From Enterocloster clostridioformis (lineage in GTDB: Bacteria; Bacillota; Clostridia; Lachnospirales; Lachnospiraceae): a stretch of 64,000 nt of DNA. The stretch covers positions 2,232,001 to 2,296,000 of the forward strand of contig NZ_JAIWZC010000001.1 in assembly GCF_020297485.1 (NCBI RefSeq), written 5' to 3'. Under the pieces are notes generated by a model. The model was not told the DNA's origin and did not search any database. It saw only the letters and a list, made by a program, of their open reading frames with translations. The position numbers and the translations under genes are program-made. Shown piece after piece: positions 36,412 to 45,454 of the stretch (positions are counted from its first letter, which is position 1; each line of letters begins with the position of its first letter).

Positions 36412-36906
36412 ATGCGAAGGAAAACAATTGATACTATCCCGGTTTTATCTGATGCCATGAAAAACATATTATCTGCTTTTTCAAAAAGCCGCTCCCTTCC
36501 GTCAGGACTGGTCAAAAGAGCCAGCATTGTCCTGCTTGCGTCACAGGGGGAACTCAACCAGAATATTGCACCACAGGTCGGGCTTCATTATAATAATGTT
36601 GCCACCTGGCGCAGTCGGTTCCTCGCGGCGCTCCCAGCCTTGCGGAGGATTGAAATGGACGACCCGAAAAAGCTTGAAGATGAGATACGGGCAGTCCTGT
36701 CCGATAAAAAACGCCCCGGTGCCCCGTCTGTTTTTACGCCGGACCAGATCATGCGGATCATCGACCTTGCCTGCAGCAACCCAAATGATTTTGGGTACGA
36801 AGTAAGCCAGTGGAGTCTCCCGCTGTTAGTGGCAGAAATTAAAAAGCAGGGGATCGCTGAACAGATTTCTGAGAAATCTGTCAGCCGTTTTTTAAAAATG
36901 AGGTAG
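36412..36906 (+). CDS. IS630 transposase, first frame (ORFA)
   Basis: This frame encodes the helix-turn-helix DNA-binding part of the transposase, about 164 residues: RRKTIDTIPVLSD, GLVKRASIVLLASQGELNQ and a second HTH-like section with FGYEVSQWSLPLL. It ends FLKMR at a TAG. Continuing translation in the -1 frame gives the sequence EVDLHPHKIRYWLHSSE and then the catalytic domain, so the full enzyme needs a frameshift. The start ATG at 36412 is chosen over 36352 because it opens the family-like sequence. Confidence 0.85.
   Translation: MRRKTIDTIPVLSDAMKNILSAFSKSRSLPSGLVKRASIVLLASQGELNQNIAPQVGLHYNNVATWRSRFLAALPALRRIEMDDPKKLEDEIRAVLSDKKRPGAPSVFTPDQIMRIIDLACSNPNDFGYEVSQWSLPLLVAEIKKQGIAEQISEKSVSRFLKMR
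36891..36897 (+). other. -1 ribosomal frameshift heptamer in IS630
   Basis: T TTA AAA is in the correct phase relative to ORFA (codons TTT TTA AAA ATG AGG TAG). Slipping back one base gives AAT GAG GTA GAT and enters the catalytic frame. The stop is only three codons downstream. Confidence 0.8.
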
Positions 36907-37637
36907 ATTTACATCCCCACAAAATCCGTTACTGGCTTCATTCTTCGGAAAAGACGGAAGCCCCGGAATCTTTTGCGCGGAAAGTAAACGAAATCTGCGG
37001 CCTGTACCAGAGTGCCCAGGAACAAAGCCGGGAAGGTGCACACATTGTTTCCACGGATGAAATGACCGGGGTACAAGCGCTGGAACATAAATATCCTGAC
37101 AAGCTCCCATTACCCGGCCAGTGCGCCAAAATGGAGTTTGAGTATATCCGCCATGGCACGACCAGCCTCATCGGGTTCTTTGATGTTGCAACGGGCCGTA
37201 TGGAAATGCCGTATTTAAACTCCACACGCACAGAAGAGGATTTTGTGGAAGCCGTGAAAGCATTGGTAGGGACAGACCCGCAAGCCCCATGGACATTTAT
37301 ATGCGATGGCCTAAACACCCATAAATCGGAAGCCCTTGTCCGCTTTGTGGCAGAAGCCTGTGCCCTTGGCGTGGAACTGGGCAAAAAAGGGAAAACAGGG
37401 ATCCTTAAAAGTATGGAAAGCCGAGCGGATTTCCTGCATGACCCTTCCCACCGGATCCGCTTTGTCTATACTCCGAAACACAGTTCCTGGATGAACCAGA
37501 TTGAGATATGGTTTGGCATCATTAACCGGAAGCTGCTGAAGCGGAAAAGCTACCTATCAATAGAAGAACTGGAAGCAAGCATCCTGCGCTTTATTGAACA
37601 ATACAATCTTACAGCACACCCATTTAAGTGGACATAA
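36898..37637 (+). CDS. IS630 transposase, second frame (catalytic, reached by -1 shift)
   Basis: This frame holds the DDE catalytic core: aspartate in HIVSTDEMTGVQ, aspartate in FICDGLNTHKSEAL, and glutamate in HSSWMNQIEIWFG. The first in-frame ATG (37062) would lose the first catalytic aspartate region, so expression by frameshift from ORFA is more sensible. The frame is intact to the TAA at 37637. Confidence 0.88.
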
Positions 37638-37963
37638 GCCGGGATACCATTAGTAATTTAATCACTGATATTTAAGCAATGCTGTACTAGTGCTGTTCTC
37701 CGATGCAGCTGCTTCCATGACCCCGCAATCCGTACCAGCCACCATGGAAAACATCCGGCAGGCCACTGCCCAGGCATGTGTCAAACTTTGCCGTCTCCCG
37801 GAAATACTCCGCCTCTCCCATAAAATCTCCCCATGGGAGGGTCCGGTCCCAGGCCGGACGCCTTACCGTCATAACCTTTCGCGGCATCTGTTCCGAAATC
37901 CGCGGACATACAGGCCGGCGGAAATCGGGATGATACCGCAAAAACCATCAAAATATGGAATGA

Positions 37964-37980
37964 CATAGTTTCAAACTATA
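37964..37980. promoter_or_regulatory. MetR/MtaR-like box upstream of the LysR gene
   Basis: CATAGTTT-C-AAACTATA is a palindrome with 7-bp perfect arms, 53 bp before the regulator's start codon. A TAAAAT -10 box follows 17 bp after TTTCAA inside the palindrome, so the site overlaps the promoter. Confidence 0.7.
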
Positions 37981-38032
37981 TCATTTCGTGCTAAAATACC
38001 TCCATGCATCAAATGCAATGGAGGTATTTGTC

Positions 38033-38941
38033 ATGACCCTACAGCAACTGCGCTATATTGTAACCATCGTAAACTGCGGCTCTATTTCCGAGGCGGCCAA
38101 GCAGCTTTTCATAACCCAGCCCAGCCTTTCCAACGCGGTCAAGGAGCTGGAAAAGGAAATGGGCATATCCATCTTCAACCGGAGCTCCAAGGGTATTGCC
38201 CTGTCCTCCCAGGGAATGGAATTCCTGTCCTATGCCAGGCAGGTGCTGGAGCAGGCCGAGCTGCTGGAACAGCATTACACAAACAAAAAACCGGTGAAGC
38301 GTATCTGCTCCATATCCACCCAGCACTATGCCTTTGCCGTCAATGCGTTCGCCAACCTGGTATCCCGGCAGAGCACGGACGAATATGAATTCACCCTGAG
38401 AGAGACCCGCACCTATGAGATTATCGACGATGTGAAGAATTACAGGAGTGAGCTGGGCATCCTTTATATCAACGATTTTAACCGGAAGGTGCTGGAAAAG
38501 CTGTTTAAGGAAAGCGGTCTTGTATTCCATCCCCTGTTCCGGGCCAGCCCCCATGTATTCATCAGCGTATCCCATCCCCTGTCAGCCAGGAAACGCGTTA
38601 CCATTAATGATTTGGAGGATTACCCCTTCCTGGCTTTTGAGCAGGGCGAAAAAAACTCCTTTTACTTCTCAGAGGAAATACTCAGCACCATACCCAGAAA
38701 AAAAGTAATTTATGTCAGCGACAGGGCCACCCTGTTCAATCTTCTCATCGGATTAAACGGATATACCATATGCAGCGGCATTTTAAACCGCAACCTGAAC
38801 GGCGACTCCATCATGGCGGTTCCTCTGGAAACAGAGGATAACATGCTCATCGGATGGATTGCGGACCCCAGGATCCATCTCAGCCAGTTTGCCAGGAAAT
38901 ATCTGGAGGAATTAAACCGGCTGATTGGCAGACAGCCTTAG
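38033..38941 (+). CDS. LysR-family regulator, MetR/MtaR-like
   Basis: This LysR-type regulator (302 residues) has an N-terminal winged HTH, LQQLRYIVTIVNCGSISEAAKQLFITQPSLSNAVKELEKEM in short form, and a periplasmic-binding-like effector domain from about residue 90. The ATG at 38033 (MTLQQLRYIV) has GGAGG seven bases upstream. It faces metF convergently. Both genes have the same TATAGTTT-N-AAACTATA palindrome upstream, the sequence known as the MtaR/MetR box in streptococci. I infer that it controls methionine or sulfur-amino-acid genes including metF and itself. Confidence 0.88.
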   Translation: MTLQQLRYIVTIVNCGSISEAAKQLFITQPSLSNAVKELEKEMGISIFNRSSKGIALSSQGMEFLSYARQVLEQAELLEQHYTNKKPVKRICSISTQHYAFAVNAFANLVSRQSTDEYEFTLRETRTYEIIDDVKNYRSELGILYINDFNRKVLEKLFKESGLVFHPLFRASPHVFISVSHPLSARKRVTINDLEDYPFLAFEQGEKNSFYFSEEILSTIPRKKVIYVSDRATLFNLLIGLNGYTICSGILNRNLNGDSIMAVPLETEDNMLIGWIADPRIHLSQFARKYLEELNRLIGRQP

Positions 38942-38954
38942 AGCAAACCACGCG

Positions 38955-39818
38955 CTAAGACGCCATCAGCCGGAATACGGATTCGTATATCCGGTTAGCA
39001 ATATAAGGATTGTTCATGGTGTACAGGTGGATGCCGTCCACGCCGCCTGCCGCCAGGTCCACAATCTGGTCCACCGCATAGGCAATGCCCGCGTCCCGCA
39101 TGGCAATCGGGTTATCCCCGTAACGCTCCATCACGGAGATGAATTTTTTCGGCAGCTTGACACCGCACAGGGATACCATGCGCTCGATCTGCTTTTTGTT
39201 GACCACCGGCATGATTCCGGCCTCCACCGGAACATGGATTCCCACCAGATCCATCCGTTCCCTGAAGCGGTAAAAATACTCGTTGTCAAAGAAAAGCTGG
39301 GTGATGAGCTGGCTGACGCCGGCGTCCACCTTGTCCTTCAGGTGTTTCATATCCCTTACCAGGCCGCCTGATTCCTGATGGCCTTCCGGGTAGCAGGCGC
39401 CTATGATGTTAAAATCCCCATGGAGCTTTATAAACTCCACCAAATCCGACGCATACCGGAAATCCCCTGCCGGCTCCCTGTCCGGAACGCGGTCCCCCCG
39501 AAGGGCCAGTATATTCTCTATTTTCTGTTCCTTCAGCTGTTCCAGAATCAACAGGACATCCTCCCTTGTCAGGTTCAGGCACGGGATATGGGCCACGCTC
39601 TCTATGCCGTATTTATGCTTAATAGCAGACGCAATCTTAAGCGTTGTCTGACTGTTCTCGCTGCCTCCCGCCCCATATGTGACGCTGATGAAATCAGGCG
39701 TGATTCCCTTAAGCTCATCCAGCGTATTGTAAATCGTGTCAACGGGCGCTGTCCTCTTGGGAGGAAATACCTCCAGGGACAGTACGGTTTTATGGTTGAA
39801 CAAGGATGATGTCTTCAT
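38955..39818 (-). CDS. metF: Methylenetetrahydrofolate reductase
   Basis: This enzyme reduces 5,10-methylene-THF to 5-methyl-THF, the methyl donor for methionine synthesis and the Wood-Ljungdahl branch. The TIM-barrel family features are LSLEVFPPKRT, FISVTYGAGGS, ILALRGDRVPD, IGACYPEGHQES and QLFFDNEYFYRF. The length of 287 is normal. The ATG lies about 120 bp downstream of a perfect MetR-type box. It ends 13 bp from the convergent LysR gene. Folate uptake (folT) in the same window supplies the cofactor. Confidence 0.95.
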   Translation of the reverse strand: MKTSSLFNHKTVLSLEVFPPKRTAPVDTIYNTLDELKGITPDFISVTYGAGGSENSQTTLKIASAIKHKYGIESVAHIPCLNLTREDVLLILEQLKEQKIENILALRGDRVPDREPAGDFRYASDLVEFIKLHGDFNIIGACYPEGHQESGGLVRDMKHLKDKVDAGVSQLITQLFFDNEYFYRFRERMDLVGIHVPVEAGIMPVVNKKQIERMVSLCGVKLPKKFISVMERYGDNPIAMRDAGIAYAVDQIVDLAAGGVDGIHLYTMNNPYIANRIYESVFRLMAS

Positions 39819-39941
39819 ATCTGTTGGTTCCCTTCTTTGAAATAAGTCTTGGTCATCATTTATGATTTGTCATGATTCCTGATTGCAGTAATCATAGCAC
39901 AAAACAAAAAGAAGGGATAATTTGTAAATTTTATGGGCAAC

Positions 39942-39958
39942 TATAGTTTTAAACTATA
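39942..39958. promoter_or_regulatory. MetR/MtaR-like box upstream of metF
   Basis: TATAGTTT-T-AAACTATA has perfect 8-bp arms. It matches the box in front of the neighbouring LysR gene and the known streptococcal MtaR motif. Confidence 0.75.
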
Positions 39959-39973
39959 TCGGGCCATTCTCTG

Positions 39974-41404
39974 TCACTGTGTTTCCTTATTCCTGTCATA
40001 GGCCCGGATATACACAAAATTATCATTCTTTCGTTCCATTCTGTATTCCGGATCCAAAATGGCGTCAATGAACTCCCTGCCTCCTGATTCCACTGCCACC
40101 ACCTTCATCCCCAGCTCCCGCTCCACATCCTGGACCGTCAGATCATCTAAAAATACCTGTTCACCCACGCGCAGCATATTGGAAGGAATCTGCAGTACCT
40201 CTCCCAAATCCTCACCCGCATCCTGCCGTTCCTTTAACTGTCTTATCAGGTCCTGTCCTGTTATGAGGCCGGATACCGTAATGGTCTCCCCAAAGAAATC
40301 ATTTCTTATAAAGTACACATGAACCGTTAGACGGGGGAATGCAGCCATCAGCTGTTTCGCAAAGCCGCAGATGGTAGAATACGTCAGCTTTCCCGTGGCA
40401 ATGGTCAGCGTCCTTGAAACAGTCTCAGCCAGCCCTTCATACTCTCTCGCGCTGACCACATCCTCCAGGGCTTCATTGAATTCATTGATGAACATACGCA
40501 TCATGCCCACGCCGTTCTCCAGCTGGATATAGCCGTCATAACGCTCTTCCTCAGGAAAATCCCTGCCCGCCGTGATGTACCACTCGTCACTGGCATGAAT
40601 GAAATGAAGGCCGTATTGGTCATAAAACTCCTGCTGGCGGCTTTCCACCATATCAATGACAGCGCCTGCTTCCTCCTTAGTATATAACTCAATGGGAAAC
40701 AATCCATCCCTGAATTTTGTGATACCTGCCGGAACCACGGAAACACTTCTTAAGAACGGCAGATATTTAGATAAATCTTCAATGGTCCTCTTAAGCTCCG
40801 CCCCGTCGTTTACATTCTTGCAGCAGACCACCTGGCCGTTCATTTCCACATGGCCGTCATAGAGCATTTGCAGATACTTAAGCTTATCACCCGCAAAACG
40901 GTTGTGAAGCATTTTACACCGCAGCTGCGGGTTGGTAGTCTGTACCGATATGTTAATGGGGGCCAGCTGCATACGGATGATTCTCTCTATGTCCCTCTCC
41001 TTCATATTGGTCAGGGTAATGTAATTTCCCTGCAGGAAAGAAAGCCTGGAATCGTCATCCTTAAAATACAAGGTCTCCCGCATCCCCGGCGGCATCTGGT
41101 CAATAAAGCAGAAGATGCATTTGTTGCTGCAGGAACGGTAATCGCTCATCAGGCCGTTTTCAAACTCCACCCCCAGGTCATCGTCATATTCCTTGTCGAT
41201 TTCCAGCAGCCACTCTTCCCCGTCCGGTTTTCTTATGACCACCTCAATATACTCATCCTTAATCAGATACCTGTAGTCAAATACATCCTCAATCACTTCA
41301 TTATTAATCGAAACCAGTATATCCCCTGGTTCAATTTCCATCTCCTCCGCAATAGAGCCGGGATATACCTCTTTTATCACATGTTCATTCTTTTTCGTTT
41401 TCAA
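39974..41404 (-). CDS. DUF512 radical-SAM-like protein with PDZ domain
   Basis: This protein of about 476 residues belongs to the DUF512 family of anaerobes. An N-terminal PDZ-like domain (VIKEVYPGSIAEEMEIEPGDILVSINNE, in part) is followed by a radical-SAM-type cysteine motif CSNKCIFCFIDQMP. The conserved GMRETLYFKDDDSRLSFLQGN follows in short blocks, and then the C-terminal DUF512 domain. I choose a TTG start at 41404 with GAGG seven bases upstream, since the open frame before it lacks homology and overlaps the ABC permease gene. The reaction is unknown. Confidence 0.85.
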   Translation of the reverse strand: MKTKKNEHVIKEVYPGSIAEEMEIEPGDILVSINNEVIEDVFDYRYLIKDEYIEVVIRKPDGEEWLLEIDKEYDDDLGVEFENGLMSDYRSCSNKCIFCFIDQMPPGMRETLYFKDDDSRLSFLQGNYITLTNMKERDIERIIRMQLAPINISVQTTNPQLRCKMLHNRFAGDKLKYLQMLYDGHVEMNGQVVCCKNVNDGAELKRTIEDLSKYLPFLRSVSVVPAGITKFRDGLFPIELYTKEEAGAVIDMVESRQQEFYDQYGLHFIHASDEWYITAGRDFPEEERYDGYIQLENGVGMMRMFINEFNEALEDVVSAREYEGLAETVSRTLTIATGKLTYSTICGFAKQLMAAFPRLTVHVYFIRNDFFGETITVSGLITGQDLIRQLKERQDAGEDLGEVLQIPSNMLRVGEQVFLDDLTVQDVERELGMKVVAVESGGREFIDAILDPEYRMERKNDNFVYIRAYDRNKETQ

Positions 41405-41447
41405 CCTATTTTCCTCAATATTATAGTTCTTTCCACAATTCCTGTTT

Positions 41448-42185
41448 TTATGCTTTTGCTTCTCTGTAACATGCCCACACGCAGCCTCCGGTAAGCGCCG
41501 CCGCGAACAACACCGCCGCCGCCATGGACAGCCGGCTGACGCTGCCGCCAAAAGAAATTTCCCGTATAAGACGCGTCGTATGGGTCAGCGGCATAATATT
41601 CACCACCCACTTAAGGGCCTCCGGTATGCCGTCCAGGGAAAAGAAGGTGCCGCACAGGAAGGACATGGGCGTTATCACAATATTCGTAAAATTATTCATG
41701 TCGTAGTGGCTTTCCATCATCATGGCCGCCAGAAAGCCCAGGGCGGAAAAAATCAGCGAATTCAGGATAACGGCTGTCAACAGCCACCCGTTCATGGCCA
41801 GCCTGACCCCTGACACGATTCCCAACAGTACAATGAATACGCCGGAATACATGCCGCGGAGGGCTCCCGCAAGGATGTGTCCCATAGCCAGCAGATGCAT
41901 CCGGGTGGGTGAATACAGATAACACTCAAAGCTCTTTTCGTGGAGGCGCATGACGCTGATGCGGGTGGAAACCGAAGTGTAGCTGTTGCGCATGGTGGTC
42001 ATGGCCAAAAGTCCCGGTATCAGGTAGTAGAGATAAGGTTTTCCGTCCATCTCCATCACCCTGCCCAGTCCAATCCCAAAGGTCACGAAATACAAAAGCG
42101 GCGATACCATCTGGGAAAATGTGACTCTCCAGAACCTCCGTTTAAGAAACAGCCATTCCCGCCACAAAATCGTGGTTATTTCCAT
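41448..42185 (-). CDS. ABC-2 type transporter permease
   Basis: This integral membrane exporter subunit (245 residues, six hydrophobic segments) is of the ABC-2/NodJ type. Typical elements are WREWLFLKRRFWRVTFSQM, YLIPGLLAMTTM and a late PLTHTTRLIREISF. The start at 42185 is 10 bp inside the end of the ATPase gene, and GGGAGG lies directly ahead of it. It forms an exporter with that ATPase. The substrate is unknown. Confidence 0.88.
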   Translation of the reverse strand: MEITTILWREWLFLKRRFWRVTFSQMVSPLLYFVTFGIGLGRVMEMDGKPYLYYLIPGLLAMTTMRNSYTSVSTRISVMRLHEKSFECYLYSPTRMHLLAMGHILAGALRGMYSGVFIVLLGIVSGVRLAMNGWLLTAVILNSLIFSALGFLAAMMMESHYDMNNFTNIVITPMSFLCGTFFSLDGIPEALKWVVNIMPLTHTTRLIREISFGGSVSRLSMAAAVLFAAALTGGCVWACYREAKA

Positions 42186-43021
42186 CCTCCCACCCCCTTG
42201 CTGGTGTAATGGAAAAATACGTCCTCCAGTGTGGAAGGAAGCACGCTGCACAGCGCGTCAATCCCCCCGGCCCTGGCCTTGGCCGCGGGCAGGTCCTGAA
42301 AGAACTCGGCCTTCATCCTGTCTCCGTCTTCGTACTCCACCTTAAATGGTCCGATTTCATCAATCAGTCCTTTTGGCGTGTCCTCCTTAAATATCTTTCC
42401 TCCGTCAATGAGCATCACATAATCGCAGAGATGCTGGGCCTCCTCGATATAATGGGTGGTCAGAAGTATGGTCTTTCCCTCCTTATGCTGCATGCGCAGG
42501 AAATCCCATATATCACGGCGGGCATTGGGGTCAATGCCTACCGTTGGCTCGTCCAGAAATAAGTATCTGGGATTATGAATCAGGGACTTTGCAATCATCA
42601 GCTTGCGCTTCATTCCTCCTGACAGGTTCTGAGTCACCCTTTTTCGGACGCTGTCCAGTCCAAGGAAGGACAGGAGACGGTCCGCGGACGCGGCAATATC
42701 CGCCTTTCCCATCCGGTAAAGGCGGCCCGCAAACTCCATATTTTCTTCCACAGTCAATTCCTTGTCCAGGTTGACATGCTGGCTGGTTACGCCAATGGCC
42801 TGCTTTACAGCCACGGCATTCCGGTCCATGGCCTGTCCGTCAAAGGCCACGGTGCCTGTATCAGGCGGCAGAAGTCCGGTCATCATCCGCATCAGTGTTG
42901 TCTTTCCCGCTCCATTGGGGCCCAGCAGGCCCAAAAACATCCCGTCGGGAATCTCCATGGAAACACCCTGCACCGCTTCCACATCACCGAACTGTTTATG
43001 CAGGTCTTTACATAGAATCAT
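42176..43021 (-). CDS. ABC-2 transporter ATP-binding subunit
   Basis: This ATPase of 281 residues has Walker A GPNGAGKTT, signature LSGGMKRK, Walker B YLFLDEPTVGIDP and H-loop LLTTHYIEEAQ. An extra C-terminal domain of about 70 residues, as in drug or lipid exporters, follows. Its ATG overlaps the stop of cobI by one base, so an exporter is translationally linked to a corrin biosynthesis gene. Confidence 0.92.
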   Translation of the reverse strand: MILCKDLHKQFGDVEAVQGVSMEIPDGMFLGLLGPNGAGKTTLMRMMTGLLPPDTGTVAFDGQAMDRNAVAVKQAIGVTSQHVNLDKELTVEENMEFAGRLYRMGKADIAASADRLLSFLGLDSVRKRVTQNLSGGMKRKLMIAKSLIHNPRYLFLDEPTVGIDPNARRDIWDFLRMQHKEGKTILLTTHYIEEAQHLCDYVMLIDGGKIFKEDTPKGLIDEIGPFKVEYEDGDRMKAEFFQDLPAAKARAGGIDALCSVLPSTLEDVFFHYTSKGVGGWK

Positions 43022-43731
43022 TACTGCCTCCCCTGCTTCTTGATGATGACCGTGGAAAGATAAGGTATATCATACTTTTTCAGGTCCTCAAAGTCAGTCA
43101 CCAGACGCTCCTCACCTGTGCCTGTCTTGGTAATCAGCACAAACCTGTCCTCCAGGTGGTTCTCCTCCAGGGCCCGCAGCAGGGCCTCCGGGTCAGTGGA
43201 GGGCTTCATCAGAACCACATTGTCGTGTTCCCTGAGTACCCTTCCCAAATCCTCGCTGCTGTTTTTGCGCACTGGCGCCACCACCAGGTCCTCATTCCAG
43301 GCCACCAGAGGCATTTTCATGGAGTCCGCTGCAGCGCAGAAGGATGTAATGCCGGGTACTACCTCCACCTCCACGCCTGCTGCCTCTATGTAGGGCAGGG
43401 TGTACATAAACGTGCTGTAAACCGCCGGGTCTCCCAGTGTAATGAAGGCGCCGGTGCGCTCCCCGCTTAAATGCTCTGCGATGCATCCCGCGTTCTGCTT
43501 CCACATTTCACGCAGCTGGGCGCCGTGATAATGCATTGGATATACCAGATTTACGATTTTTGCCTCTGTGTTCTCCAAAAGTCCCTTTATGATATCAAAG
43601 GCAAAGCTTCCTGCTCCAGTCTCCTTTTCAGGACAAAAAATCACATCCGCCTCATTCAGAACGCGGTGTGCTTTTAAAGTCAGCAGTTCCGGGTCCCCCG
43701 GTCCTACGCCGATTCCGTACAGTTTTCCCAT
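43021..43731 (-). CDS. cobI: Precorrin-2 C20-methyltransferase
   Basis: This SAM-dependent methyltransferase adds the C20 methyl group to precorrin-2 or cobalt-factor II in cobalamin synthesis (CobI/CbiL). The tetrapyrrole-methylase motifs GIGVGPGDPELLTLKA, FITLGDPAVYSTFMY and VEVVPGITSFCAAA are present. At 236 residues it is complete. No other corrin-ring genes are next to it; the only other related gene in the window is the CbiK-type chelatase at 57 kb. Confidence 0.93.
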   Translation of the reverse strand: MGKLYGIGVGPGDPELLTLKAHRVLNEADVIFCPEKETGAGSFAFDIIKGLLENTEAKIVNLVYPMHYHGAQLREMWKQNAGCIAEHLSGERTGAFITLGDPAVYSTFMYTLPYIEAAGVEVEVVPGITSFCAAADSMKMPLVAWNEDLVVAPVRKNSSEDLGRVLREHDNVVLMKPSTDPEALLRALEENHLEDRFVLITKTGTGEERLVTDFEDLKKYDIPYLSTVIIKKQGRQ

Positions 43732-44035
43732 TTTTCGTTCCTCTTTCTGTTCTCATACCATGACATGGTACCATATCCGGAGGCAAAGGGCAATTATTTC
43801 ATTCACCCTATTATAATTCACCTCCGACGTATGCAAAAAAAGGCCCTGCCGCTGAGTGTACAGCGCACGGCCCCGCGGTATCACGTTCCTGATACGTTTT
43901 GTCTTGTCACGGCTCTTTGCCTGCAGCAGATTCATGCCGTTGCGCGGCACTCCCTGGGGATATGTATTCCCCTATCTCTCAGTATCCCTTCATATATTTC
44001 TTTATGTTTTTGTCCTGGGCTAATCCGGGACTGCA

Positions 44036-44700
44036 CTAATTACTGTGGTGGTTTTTCCTGGTATTATAAAGGCCAAAATACTTCTGTGCCTCCTCCTGAT
44101 TCAGGGAAACCCTTTGTTTCAGCCGCGCAAGAGTCTGTTCCTCCGTCTTTCCATCCTCCAAATAATCCAGGATAAAAGCCCTGATTCCCTCGTTTCTTCC
44201 CTCTTCATAACGCCCTTCCAGGGCGTCCTCCATATTGAACTCCGTAAACAGCATATTCACCGCCTCCGTTCCATGTTCTCTCAGAAACTCCGCCAAAAAA
44301 CCCTTCTGCTCACAGTCGGACATGGCGCTGATAATTGCCTCATCGCGGCTCTTTCCCTGTATCAGATAATTCTTTATCTGCTGGATAAACCAGGAATACC
44401 CATACAGCGGCCCCCATTTTTTTAGAATCGGGTGGTTTGACGGCAGATTGATATTAATTACCTTTACACTTAATTCTAGCATAGGATATTGGGTCTTTTC
44501 AAGGTATGCATCCGAAAGTTTCAGAATTCTCTCTTTTCGGGAAACGTTTGTCACCATTATAGAAAACAAAAAACTCAGGCGTTGGAATCTGAATCCGGCC
44601 GGTGCGGTACAGCGCTCTGGACTCAACCAGTTTCTCCATTGTCCTTCCATAATAAATGGCATCCCTTAACGGCATATTCTCATTTAAGGTTGACTGACGT
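44036..44700 (-). pseudogene. Rpn/PD-(D/E)XK nuclease-transposase protein, decayed
   Basis: The C-terminal half, from KLSDAYLEKTQYPMLELSVKV to the stop at 44036, is intact in one frame and carries the family's glycine-rich EGRYEEGRNEGI repeat. The upstream block NENMPLRDAIYYGRTMEKLVES through PEFFVFYNGDKRFPKRE is in another frame, so a frameshift lies near 44525. The N-terminal third is missing and the sequence runs directly into a MATE remnant. These proteins are common multicopy genes in Lachnospiraceae. Confidence 0.75.
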
Positions 44701-45241
44701 TCGCTGATAACCGCACGACAGCTCTGATACAGCAGGCGCCCACCAGATTCCCCCGCCTCCCATTACCGCAATACAGCCCGCTAATGCGGCCGCCATAATA
44801 ATCATGCCTCTGCCCATGGAGATAACCAGTGACTCCTTTGGCCGTTCTATGGCCGTAAAATATCCTGACCCCACAATGTTAAATCCCAGCGCCAGGAATG
44901 ACAGGCTGAATATCCTGAATACAGACGCCGAGTAAAGCCTGAGTCCTTCCAGCTTTTCGGAAATAAAGAGAGCCACAGCCACAGCTGCAAACAGGCAGAA
45001 GTGACAAAATATAATGCTTCACATACTCCGCCGTGCTCTGGGTGTTGGCCTGATTGGCCTCCCGCCGCCTGCCCTGCCTCAGGAAAATGGCCACCACCGC
45101 GGACAGAGCTGCCTCCGATACCCCCCTGGCCACAAACATCCCGTCCACCATGGTATACAGCGCAAAAATCCACTGGGCCGCCACGGAGGGCCATACAAAC
45201 CTCCAGAATATTTTCTTCAGTGACATTCCCTCAAAATTCAT
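44700..45241 (-). pseudogene. MATE-family transporter, decayed
   Basis: The N-terminal block MSLKKIFWRFVWPSVAAQWIF through GMFVARGVSEAALSAV starts at 45241, followed by a jump to AIFLRQGRRREANQ and then, in another frame, FRIFSLSFLALGFNIVGSGYFTA and GIWWAPAVSE. Most membrane segments are absent. At least one large deletion and one frameshift are needed to explain it. It abuts the Rpn remnant without a recognisable boundary sequence. Confidence 0.75.
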
Positions 45242-45261
45242 GATACAGCTCCTTTATGACA

Positions 45262-45440
45262 ACTGGAGCTGGGCATACTGGTCCCCCGCCGGACCCGCAC
45301 CTATGTGCCCCAGCTCCTTGCCTTTGCCAGGGAACATTCCATGAACATCCGGGGACCGCTGCAGGAACTGCTGTGGATTGATGTCCATACCACTAAGCAT
45401 GTGGGGGAGCAGGTGACAGAGCTGCAGTTAAAAGCAGAGT
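45262..45440 (+). pseudogene. Effector-binding-domain fragment (MerR/AraC type)
   Basis: One forward frame reads YVPQLLAFAREHSMNIRGP and then ELLWIDVHTTKHVGEQVTELQL. This resembles the end of a GyrI-like effector-binding domain found behind MerR or AraC DNA-binding domains. There is no start, no DNA-binding part and no clear stop in context. The assignment rests on one short stretch. Confidence 0.4.
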
Positions 45441-45454
45441 CCTCCCCGGCCCAT

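Larger units (their letters stand above)
36319..37687 (+). mobile_element. IS630-family insertion sequence
   Basis: The element of 1369 bp ends in imperfect inverted repeats: GTACAGTATTGC at 36319-36330 and GTACAGCATTGC read inward from 37687. It is flanked by a TA dinucleotide at 36317-36318 and 37688-37689 inside a former CTAG site, which is the target rule of this family. The transposase is encoded by two frames joined by a slippery site. Confidence 0.92.
35911..37770 (+). pseudogene. VIT/VWA-domain protein, truncated and split by an IS630 element
   Basis: The left part starts without a proper start codon at VKIGDEVITAKIKEKE, a VIT-domain block, skips an internal section after GKSASEARV, and reaches the VWA metal-ion site FVPDVSGSMFGYPLDTAKELI. 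It stops inside LNLV at 36318. After the IS630 element the same protein resumes at VLFSDAAASMTPQSVPATMEN (37688 on) and then degrades. The protein would normally be a surface or secreted adhesion-type VIT-VWA protein. It had already lost its 5' end and an internal part, in addition to the insertion. Confidence 0.8.

Noticed and set aside
37687..37968. Minus-strand frames over the end of the VWA remnant
   Set aside because: They begin inside the IS630 end and overlap recognisable VWA sequence on the plus strand; protein-like composition alone was not enough.
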